A stretch of 12,023 bases of DNA, taken from positions 1-12,023 of the forward strand of contig CAKSQP010000039.1 in NCBI GenBank assembly GCA_934486965.1, read 5' to 3'. Under the pieces are notes generated by a model. That model was not told the origin of the DNA. It did no database searches and saw only the letters and a list, made by a program, of their open reading frames with translations. Of the stretch, positions 1 through 6,048 are shown in pieces; position 1 is the first letter of the stretch; every line of letters begins with the position of its first letter. Both the position numbers and the translations under genes were made by a program. The DNA comes from an uncultured Eubacteriales bacterium (lineage in GTDB: Bacteria > Bacillota > Clostridia > Oscillospirales > UBA644).

Positions 1-469
1 GAAATACCATGCGAAAAAGAATTTTGTAAACCGTTTCAAAAAACTTTTCCCCGATTTCACGGTCGAAGAAATAAATTCCGAAAACCTCGGCGAATGTCTT
101 GAAACGACGAAAAAATGGTGCGCCGAAAACGAAAGCGGAACGTCGAATTCCTGCGGTGATTTGTGCGCGGTGAAAATTGCCGTCGCAAATTACGCAAAAC
201 TCGGACTTTACGGGATTCTTCTTCGTGTCGACGGCAAAGTCGCGGCGTTTGCGATGGGGAGCAGAATGTCCGAAGATACTTTTATAACTCATTTCGAAAA
301 GGCTCTCGACGAATATCCGGGCGCTTATCAGACGGTGAATTTCGAACTTGCGAAAAGACTTGACTGCAAATATATAAACAGGGAAGACGATGTCGGGAGC
401 GAGGGACTGCGGAAAGCAAAACTCAGTTACCACCCCGACCTTTTGGTGAAATATGTTGCAAGACCCTGA
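1..469 (+). CDS. DUF2156 / LPG-synthase C-terminal-like protein, 3' part only
   Basis: The frame is open from the window edge (first full codon at base 2) to TGA at 467-469, so about 155 C-terminal residues are visible and the start lies outside. The visible part reads like the second half of the DUF2156 / phosphatidylglycerol lysyltransferase C-terminal family, which has a GNAT-like fold and is common in Clostridia. Recognisable pieces are a strand segment GLYGILLRVDGKVAAFAMG, the stretch TFITHFEKAL, and the family-typical ending YINREDDVGSEGLRKAKLSYHP followed by a short basic tail. Family members with the full MprF-type membrane part transfer amino acids to lipids. Stand-alone soluble members have no firmly known substrate, and whether this one has a membrane part cannot be seen here. 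The last 17 bases overlap the next gene, an acetyltransferase, which suggests translational coupling. The family call is fairly secure and the substrate is unknown. Confidence 0.75.
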   Translation, partial: KYHAKKNFVNRFKKLFPDFTVEEINSENLGECLETTKKWCAENESGTSNSCGDLCAVKIAVANYAKLGLYGILLRVDGKVAAFAMGSRMSEDTFITHFEKALDEYPGAYQTVNFELAKRLDCKYINREDDVGSEGLRKAKLSYHPDLLVKYVARP

Positions 470-1232
470 GATAAAACGCGGAAATATTCCCGTTTCCGTT
501 TTTTGCAAGATGATGCAAAAGCCGTTCGGCGACGGCGAAGAGTATATGAAAATGCTTTTCGATACGGGATATATAAAAAAAGAAAACGTTTTTTTCCTTA
601 TGTCGGGAACGGATATCCTTTCGGTGATGTGCCTTTTTGAGGCGGAAACCGTTTCTGTCGGAAAAACGTATGTTATAAGTTACGTTTATACTCCCGAAGA
701 ATATCGGGGCAGGGGATATTCCTCTCTTCTTATTTCTTCTTTTCTGAAAACCGAAAAAAATGCGGTCGTCGTTTTTCCTGCGACGAAAAGCCTGTTTTCC
801 TATTATTCGCGTTTCGGCTTTACGCCGTGTTCTTTTTCGGAAAGACTGTCTTTTGAAAACGGCGAAAAAAGAGACCTTATAAAAGTCGGATTTTCGGAAG
901 AAATATATTCGCTTTATCTTTCTTCGCGCAGAAAAAACGAAGTGTATAAGCCGAAAGACCTCTTTGCCGCCGCGATAAAAGAGGCGGAGGAATGTGACGG
1001 CGGTCTTTATCTTTCGGACGGGTCCTATGCGTTTTCATATGTTGAAAACGGCGTCAGGATAGTGACCGAACCTTTCGGAAAAGACGAAAAAGCGGTCGCG
1101 AAAGCATTTTCGGCAAGAGAAAAAGTCTGCCTTGTTCTGCCCTCCGAAAAAAAGGACGAGCCTTTGGCTATGACAACGTGCGGCGAAAACCTGTACGCCG
1201 ATAATTTTTTGAATTTCAATCAGTATATATAA
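453..1232 (+). CDS. GNAT family N-acetyltransferase with extended C-terminal region
   Basis: This 259-residue protein has a GNAT domain in its first half. The acetyl-CoA-binding motif A is seen as YTPEEYRGRGYSSLL at about residues 79-93 (core RGRGYS 85-90), preceded by the strand YVISYVY. The downstream motif B-like segment is YYSRFGF at 117-123. GNAT enzymes move an acetyl group from acetyl-CoA to an amine, but the acceptor cannot be read from sequence. Residues 130-259 exceed a minimal GNAT domain. They contain strand-like segments (GGLYLSDGSYAFSYVENGVRIV, then VCLVLPS), which could be a degenerate second GNAT half of the Eis type; that is inference. The ATG at 453 lies inside the end of the upstream DUF2156 gene, with only a weak purine stretch (GGTG at 446-449) ahead of it, so coupling to upstream translation is likely. 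Thirteen bases separate it from the DJ-1 gene. Confidence 0.8.
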   Translation: MLQDPEIKRGNIPVSVFCKMMQKPFGDGEEYMKMLFDTGYIKKENVFFLMSGTDILSVMCLFEAETVSVGKTYVISYVYTPEEYRGRGYSSLLISSFLKTEKNAVVVFPATKSLFSYYSRFGFTPCSFSERLSFENGEKRDLIKVGFSEEIYSLYLSSRRKNEVYKPKDLFAAAIKEAEECDGGLYLSDGSYAFSYVENGVRIVTEPFGKDEKAVAKAFSAREKVCLVLPSEKKDEPLAMTTCGENLYADNFLNFNQYI

Positions 1233-1245
1233 AGGAGACTTTGGT

Positions 1246-1785
1246 ATGATCTATGTTTTGTTTGCGGACGGCTTCGAAGAAACGGAGGCTGTTGTCCCCG
1301 TCGACCTGCTGAAAAGGGCGGGGCTTGAAGTTGCAACGGTTTCGGTAACCGACGAAAAAACCGTCACGGGCAGTCATAATATCCCCGTGACCTGCGATAT
1401 AACCGAAAAGGAAATGAAACTTGAAGAAATGGAAATGCTTATTCTTCCGGGCGGTAAAAAAGGCGTCGACAACCTCGACGAATTTTACCGTATCGACGAG
1501 ATACTTTCCTACGCTAAAAACAAAAACAGATATCTTGCGGCTATCTGCGCCGCTCCGTCAGTTCTCGGGAAAAGAAGTATTCTCGAAGGCAAAAAAGCGA
1601 CCTGCTACCCCGGTTTTGAAAAATATCTTCTCGGAGCGAAAGTTTCTTCCAAAAAGGCCGTCGTTGACGGAAAAGTGATAACCGCTTCGGGCGCGGGTGC
1701 GGCTTTCGATTTCGCTTTTGCGATAATCGAAACTCTCTGCGGCAAAGACGTCGTAAAAAAGGTAAAAGATGAGATCAGATACTGA
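1246..1785 (+). CDS. DJ-1/PfpI family protein (ThiJ/YajL-like)
   Basis: A 179-residue single-domain protein, the usual length for the DJ-1 subfamily. It opens with MIYVLFADGFEETEAVVPVD, matching the DJ-1 N-terminus. Glu14 corresponds to the conserved glutamate that pairs with the reactive cysteine. The nucleophile elbow is AAICAAPSVL, with Cys101 at the position of human DJ-1 Cys106. ATCYPGFEKYL (about 118-128) is typical of bacterial members, with Tyr in place of the His of true PfpI proteases. Members of this subfamily have been reported as chaperones or as glyoxalase/deglycase enzymes protecting against methylglyoxal. The biochemical role is debated, so only the family is asserted. A good ribosome site AAAGGAG (1231-1237) sits 8 bases before the ATG. 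The 3' end overlaps the folate gene by 17 bases. Confidence 0.9.
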   Translation: MIYVLFADGFEETEAVVPVDLLKRAGLEVATVSVTDEKTVTGSHNIPVTCDITEKEMKLEEMEMLILPGGKKGVDNLDEFYRIDEILSYAKNKNRYLAAICAAPSVLGKRSILEGKKATCYPGFEKYLLGAKVSSKKAVVDGKVITASGAGAAFDFAFAIIETLCGKDVVKKVKDEIRY

Positions 1786-2311
1786 TTTCGAAAAGGATCG
1801 TCTGCGCAAAATTTTCAGCCAAAAAAGAAAAAATTGCGACAGGTCCGCGGAACATAAAATCGCGGAAAAACTGTTTGCGACCGAAGAATATAAGGCGGCG
1901 GACTGCCTGCTTTTATATGCGTCGCTTCCTGATGAAATAAATACCGACCCGATTTTTCTGCGCGCCGTTGCAGACGGCAAAAAAGTCTGCTACCCGAAGA
2001 CGGAAAAGGGCGGCAAAATGGAATTTTTCAGGGCCGAAAGCCTTGAAAGCCTTTCCGTCGGGAAATTCGGAATAAGAGAACCGAAAACGTCCGAAAAGTT
2101 TTCGGACGGCGGCAAAACGCTGTGTATCGTCCCCGCGTTTTCGTTTGATAAAGAGGGGTACAGGCTCGGCTACGGCGGCGGGTATTACGACCGCTTTCTT
2201 GCGACTTTTAACGGTTTTTCGGCAGGACTTTGCCTTTCTTCGTTCCTGTCGGAAAAACTGCCGAGGGACGGTTTCGATATTGCGGTAAACGCTGTAATTA
2301 CAGAGGAGTAG
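1769..2311 (+). CDS. 5-formyltetrahydrofolate cyclo-ligase (MTHFS)
   Basis: A 180-residue protein of normal family length. The enzyme uses ATP to convert 5-formyltetrahydrofolate into 5,10-methenyltetrahydrofolate, returning the storage or inhibitory folate to the one-carbon pool in the cytosol. The diagnostic signature is near the C-terminus: GYRLGYGGGYYDRFLA at about 130-145, a glycine-rich nucleotide/phosphate loop followed by the YYDR motif. FGIREP at 100-105 is a second family hallmark, and the N-terminal basic helix (KDRLRKIFSQKRK, residues 9-21) is typical. VPAFSFDKEG (121-130) leads into the signature. The ATG at 1769 lies within the DJ-1 gene (17-base overlap), with AAGGT at 1759-1763 as a possible ribosome site. 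One base separates its stop from the CPBP protease gene, and its last codons carry that gene's ribosome site (GAGGAG, 2303-2308). Confidence 0.93.
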   Translation: MRSDTDFEKDRLRKIFSQKRKNCDRSAEHKIAEKLFATEEYKAADCLLLYASLPDEINTDPIFLRAVADGKKVCYPKTEKGGKMEFFRAESLESLSVGKFGIREPKTSEKFSDGGKTLCIVPAFSFDKEGYRLGYGGGYYDRFLATFNGFSAGLCLSSFLSEKLPRDGFDIAVNAVITEE

Positions 2312-2312
2312 T

Positions 2313-3134
2313 ATGAAAAAAGTAATAACGATATTCGCGACCTGCGCGGTGTCTCTTGTGACTTTGGGAATATCGAACATATTCAATATTCCGCATAAGG
2401 ATATAATTTTCACGTTCGTCTCGGTCATTATCCTGCTCGGAGGCTGCTTTATCCTTAAAAAACAGACGAAAGACGCAAAAAACGCTCGCCGTTTTTTCAA
2501 GACAATGCCGCTCCGTATGGGCGATTTTGTCTTTGCGGTCGTTACGTCGGTCATCATAATTTCTTCGGGCTTTATACTTAACTATCTCGAAGGTCTTTTC
2601 CTCGGACTTTTCAATATCAAAATGACCCCGTCGGGAATTTTCAGTATGAGCGGAAGCAACGAAATGGTGCTTCTCTGCCTTATCGCGGTGATACCCGCAA
2701 TATTCGAAGAACTGTTTTTCAGAGGGGCTGTCCTTTCGGCTTTAAGCAAAAAGCCCGATATAAGGGCGATGGTCTGGTCGGCGGTCTTCTTTACTTTGAT
2801 GCACGGCTCTCTTTTCAATATCCCGTCGACTTTGGTCGCAGGTTTTGTCCTTGCCGCGGCGTCCTATTGGTCGGGTTCGGTCTACGTCGCGATGCTCGCG
2901 CACTTTTTCAATAATGTACTTACGTTCCTGATTTATATTTATAACGATAATCTTGCCTTTACGGGGCTCGAAACAAAAATAATAATCTTGCTCGTTCCTC
3001 TGCTTTTAATAAACGTTCATTTCTTCCTCGGAATGATCTCGAAGAAAATGCGGAAAAGCGGACAAAGTCAGGGCAAAATGTATAACGAAGGAGAAAAGAT
3101 ATGGATTCAGCGTCGCGAAAAAAGAGGAAAATAA
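2313..3134 (+). CDS. CPBP family intramembrane metalloprotease (Abi/Rce1-like)
   Basis: A 273-residue hydrophobic protein with about seven to eight predicted membrane segments (roughly residues 4-22, 29-48, 71-90, 118-131, 153-170, 172-188, 190-212, 223-245). The three CPBP motifs are present. They are EELFFRG (Glu132-Glu133, Arg137), FTLMH (Phe160, His164), and AHFFNN (His197 with Asn200/Asn201). These residues form the glutamate/histidine metal-type active site known from Rce1 homologues. Bacterial members cleave membrane substrates or peptides. Some confer immunity to bacteriocins, but no bacteriocin gene is nearby, so a housekeeping membrane role is equally possible. The start has a clear ribosome site (GAGGAG) ending 4 bases upstream. 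The last 34 bases overlap mltG, so the basic C-terminal tail (residues about 256-273) is written over the mltG ribosome site and first codons. Confidence 0.88.
   Translation: MKKVITIFATCAVSLVTLGISNIFNIPHKDIIFTFVSVIILLGGCFILKKQTKDAKNARRFFKTMPLRMGDFVFAVVTSVIIISSGFILNYLEGLFLGLFNIKMTPSGIFSMSGSNEMVLLCLIAVIPAIFEELFFRGAVLSALSKKPDIRAMVWSAVFFTLMHGSLFNIPSTLVAGFVLAAASYWSGSVYVAMLAHFFNNVLTFLIYIYNDNLAFTGLETKIIILLVPLLLINVHFFLGMISKKMRKSGQSQGKMYNEGEKIWIQRREKRGK
3088..3093 (+). promoter_or_regulatory. Ribosome binding site of mltG inside the upstream gene
   Basis: AAGGAG lies 7 bases before the mltG ATG at 3101. It supports that start even though it makes mltG begin 34 bases before the end of the CPBP gene. 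Confidence 0.7.
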
Positions 3135-4150
3135 AAAGAATTGTCGGACTTTGCGTCTGCGGAGTCCTTGTCGTGGTTTTTGCTCTTGCCGCTTATTTTA
3201 CTATTGCGATATCAGGTGAAATAAGAGGTAAAAACGTCTCGGAAGAAACGGGAGTAATAACCGTTGAAAAAGGCGACAATTCTTCGAAAATAGGCGATAA
3301 ACTCAAGGAAGCGGGAATTATAAAATACCCGACGGCATTCCGTTTTTATGCGAAATTTACGGGTTCGGACACCAATATCCAACTCGGCGCTTTCGAATTC
3401 AAAAAGGGTGAAAGTTACGAAAATATTTTTGCCGACTTAAACAAGAGTCAATACAGGGAAAGCGTGAGCCTTACTTTCCCCGAAGGCTACCGTGTTTCGC
3501 AGATAGTCGATAAACTCGTCGCCGCGGGAATAGGCACCGAACAGGGCTTTTACGACGCGATAAACAACGACTTCTATTCTTACGATTACCTGCCCGCCGC
3601 AGGAACCGAAAACCGTCTCGAAGGTTTTTTGTATCCCGACACTTATGCATTTTTCGTCGACGATACCGAGCATAACATAATAAACAAAATGCTCAAACGC
3701 TTCGACGACGTGATAACCGAAAACAAAATAAATGAAAAACTCGGCGATATGACCCTTTACGAAGCCGTCACTCTGGCGTCGATTATCCAGAAAGAGGGCG
3801 GTACCGTCGGCGATTTTGCGAACATTTCCTCCGTTTTCCATAACAGAATGAAAATCGGAATGAAACTCCAGAGCGACGCGACGATAACCTACGTTCTCAA
3901 AAAAGAGGACGTCAAAACCGTGCTTTCCTACGCCGACCTGCAGACCGACAGCCCCTATAACACCTATCTGCATGAGGGACTTACCCCGACGCCGATAGCA
4001 AACCCAGGTATCGACGCGCTTATCGCCGCCGTAGAACCCGCGAAGACCGAATATTATTATTTTGTCGCGAAACTTGACGGCACGGGCGAGTCTGCGTTTT
4101 CAAAAACTTACGAAGAACACGTTAAAAACTCAAAGAAATATTTAGGATAA
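3101..4150 (+). CDS. mltG: Endolytic murein transglycosylase MltG (YceG-like)
   Basis: A 349-residue membrane-anchored lytic transglycosylase that cuts nascent glycan strands and helps set their length. A basic N-terminus (KKRKIKR, 7-13) precedes one membrane helix at about 13-37, placing the rest outside the cell. A LysM-like segment follows (about 50-105, with VEKGDNSSKIGDKLKEAGII). The catalytic YceG domain contains FPEGYRVSQI (126-135), LEGFLYPDTY (173-182) and ASIIQKEGG with the expected catalytic Glu232. It also has FHNRMKIGMKLQSDATITY (246-264) and the family signature SPYNTYLHEGLTPTPI at about 284-299. Length and domain order fit the family, and no key residue is missing. The trmR gene begins 3 bases after its stop. 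mltG-trmR-trhP is also the gene order of B. subtilis yrrL-yrrM-yrrN/O, which supports all three assignments. Confidence 0.95.
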   Translation: MDSASRKKRKIKRIVGLCVCGVLVVVFALAAYFTIAISGEIRGKNVSEETGVITVEKGDNSSKIGDKLKEAGIIKYPTAFRFYAKFTGSDTNIQLGAFEFKKGESYENIFADLNKSQYRESVSLTFPEGYRVSQIVDKLVAAGIGTEQGFYDAINNDFYSYDYLPAAGTENRLEGFLYPDTYAFFVDDTEHNIINKMLKRFDDVITENKINEKLGDMTLYEAVTLASIIQKEGGTVGDFANISSVFHNRMKIGMKLQSDATITYVLKKEDVKTVLSYADLQTDSPYNTYLHEGLTPTPIANPGIDALIAAVEPAKTEYYYFVAKLDGTGESAFSKTYEEHVKNSKKYLG

Positions 4151-4153
4151 AAT

Positions 4154-4816
4154 ATGGAAAAAGACAAGATAATTTATCCGTATCTTCTTGATTTTATGCG
4201 GAAAACAAGGCGCGAAAGAGACGGCTTTCTCGGCGAAATGGAACGGGAGGCAAGAAAAGAGGAATATCCTATCTCCGAACCCGAGACCGCCGACCTCATA
4301 GATATCATCTGCCGCATAAAAAAGCCGCGGAGAATTCTTGAGATAGGGACCTGTATCGGCTTTTCCGCTCTTTTAATGAAAGAGGCGTGCGGCGGCAAAG
4401 CGGTGATACATACTCTTGAAAGAAACCCCGCGATGATAAAGCCCGCGCGCGAAAATTTCGAAAAATACGACCCCGAAAAAACGATAACGATGTTTGAGGG
4501 GAGTGCTCTCGAAACGCTCGAAAAACTGAACGAGCCTTACGATTTTATCTTTCTTGACGCCGCAAAGGGACAGTATCCTTACTTCCTCGAACATATAAAA
4601 AGACTATTGTCTCCCGACGGTATCCTTATTTCCGACAACGTCTTTTTCGGAGGATACGTCGCAAAGGGAGAACCCGACGTCCGCCGCAACAGAACGATAG
4701 TCACAAGGCTCGGCGAATACCTCGAAAAACTTGAAAACATAAGCGATATGCACACCGTTCTGCTTCCGATAAGCGACGGCGTGACTCTTTCATACAGAAT
4801 GGTGGATAAAAATTGA
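4154..4816 (+). CDS. trmR: tRNA 5-hydroxyuridine methyltransferase TrmR (YrrM-like O-methyltransferase)
   Basis: A 220-residue class I SAM-dependent O-methyltransferase. The SAM-binding motif I is ILEIGTCIGFSALLM (61-75), followed by the acidic end of strand 2 in TLERNP (87-92). FIFLDAAKGQYPYF (131-144) and LISDNVFFGGYV (158-169) supply the expected metal ligands Asp135, Asp161 and Asn162. Then come RNRTIV (178-183) and the C-terminal LLPISDGVTLSYR. The family as a whole includes catechol- and caffeoyl-type methyltransferases. The position between mltG and a U32-family gene matches B. subtilis yrrM, shown to be TrmR, which methylates 5-hydroxyuridine at wobble position 34 to 5-methoxyuridine. 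The specific function is therefore inferred from family plus synteny. AGGA (4144-4147) within the end of mltG precedes the ATG. The stop overlaps the next start as TTGA. Confidence 0.83.
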   Translation: MEKDKIIYPYLLDFMRKTRRERDGFLGEMEREARKEEYPISEPETADLIDIICRIKKPRRILEIGTCIGFSALLMKEACGGKAVIHTLERNPAMIKPARENFEKYDPEKTITMFEGSALETLEKLNEPYDFIFLDAAKGQYPYFLEHIKRLLSPDGILISDNVFFGGYVAKGEPDVRRNRTIVTRLGEYLEKLENISDMHTVLLPISDGVTLSYRMVDKN

Positions 4817-6048
4817 AAAAGCCCGAACTTCTTTTGCCTGCAGGCGATTTTTCAAGACTGAAATATGCGATAGAATACGGTGCCGACGCCGTCTATATAG
4901 GCGGCGAAGAGTTTTCGCTCCGCACGGCGTCTTCGAATTTTTCCGAAAAGGAAATGAGAGAGGCCGTTTCTTACGCTCATTCCGAAAACGTCAAAGTCTA
5001 TGTCGCTGTCAATACAACTCCCCATGAAGACGAGATAAAACGCTATCCCGCATACTTAAAAAGCCTTGCCGCGGCAGGAGTTGACGCCGTTATCGTCGGA
5101 GATATCGGACTTATCGGGCTCACAAAACATCTTGTTCCCGAAATGAAGATACACCTGTCGACACAGGCGAACGCGATAAACTCCGCGGCTCTGTGTATGT
5201 GGCATTCTCTCGGCGTTTCGCGGGTCGTTCTGGCAAGGGAATGTTCCCTTGAAGAAATTACCGAAATAAGGAAAAATATTCCCGAAGACCTTGAAATAGA
5301 GGCGTTTGTCCACGGAGCGATGTGCATGGCTCATTCGGGAAGATGTCTGCTCTCCTCTTTTCTTGCCGGAAGAGACGCCAACCGCGGAAACTGCGCGCAG
5401 GCGTGCCGCTGGAAATATTCCGTCTGCGAAGAAACCCGCTCCGGAGAGTATTTTCCGCTTGACGAGACCGAAAACGGAACATATATCTTCAACTCAAAAG
5501 ACCTCTGCATGATAGAGCATATCGACGAACTTGTCTATGCGGGGATTTCGTCTTTCAAGGTCGAGGGCAGGGTGAAGACCGAATACTACGTTTCCTGCGT
5601 CGCGAAAGCGTACAGAGAGGCGATCGACGACGTTTTCGAAGACCTGTCCCTTTATAAAAGAAAAATCCCGAAATATATGGCGGAACTTCTGAAAACGAGC
5701 CACAGGGATTTTTCGACGGGCTTTTATTACGGACGTCCCGACGCCTCGGGTCAGAACTATGAAACTTCGGGTTACATAAGAAACTATGAACTTATCGGCG
5801 CCGTAAGGGGATACGATTATTCCCGCAGACTGCTTGAAACAGAACAGCGCAATAAATTTGTCGTAGGGGACGAAATAGAGATTCTCGCACCCGGCAAAGA
5901 ACCCGAAACATTGGTGATAACCGAGATGTACGGCGGCGACGGAAAACTCATTTCGGCAGCCCCGCACGCTCAGATGACCGTTTTTATTCCGTTTCCTCAC
6001 CCCGTCAGCCGATACGGATTTATAAGAAGAAAGAAAAATGACCTATAA
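4813..6048 (+). CDS. trhP: U32-family tRNA hydroxylation protein TrhP (annotated in many genomes as peptidase U32)
   Basis: A 411-residue U32-family protein. It begins MKKPELLLPAGDF, the standard start of the family, which fixes a TTG start overlapping the trmR stop by four bases. The U32 signature is EAFVHGAMCMAHSGRCLLS at about residues 163-181, followed by GRDANRGNCAQACRWKY. Cys171, Cys178, Cys194 (or Cys198) and Cys232 have spacing like the four [4Fe-4S] ligands described for the related UbiU. A C-terminal beta domain (about 325-405: GAVRGYD, FVVGDEIEILAP, PHPVSRYGFIRR) is the usual RNA-binding-like end of this subgroup. E. coli TrhP (YegQ) and B. subtilis YrrN/YrrO hydroxylate U34 of tRNA to ho5U, with prephenate implicated. 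The adjacent trmR would then methylate the product. The old collagenase annotation is not favoured. The next gene starts 11 bases before its stop. Confidence 0.83.
   Translation: MKKPELLLPAGDFSRLKYAIEYGADAVYIGGEEFSLRTASSNFSEKEMREAVSYAHSENVKVYVAVNTTPHEDEIKRYPAYLKSLAAAGVDAVIVGDIGLIGLTKHLVPEMKIHLSTQANAINSAALCMWHSLGVSRVVLARECSLEEITEIRKNIPEDLEIEAFVHGAMCMAHSGRCLLSSFLAGRDANRGNCAQACRWKYSVCEETRSGEYFPLDETENGTYIFNSKDLCMIEHIDELVYAGISSFKVEGRVKTEYYVSCVAKAYREAIDDVFEDLSLYKRKIPKYMAELLKTSHRDFSTGFYYGRPDASGQNYETSGYIRNYELIGAVRGYDYSRRLLETEQRNKFVVGDEIEILAPGKEPETLVITEMYGGDGKLISAAPHAQMTVFIPFPHPVSRYGFIRRKKNDL

Noticed and set aside
2313..3134. CPBP protease as part of a bacteriocin immunity or abortive infection system.
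   Set aside because: There is no bacteriocin precursor, ABC exporter or phage-defence partner in the window, and both neighbours are housekeeping genes.
4813..6048. U32 protein as a collagenase-type peptidase.
   Set aside because: The gene follows trmR as in B. subtilis and has the cysteine pattern of RNA- and quinone-hydroxylation U32 proteins. No signal peptide is seen.
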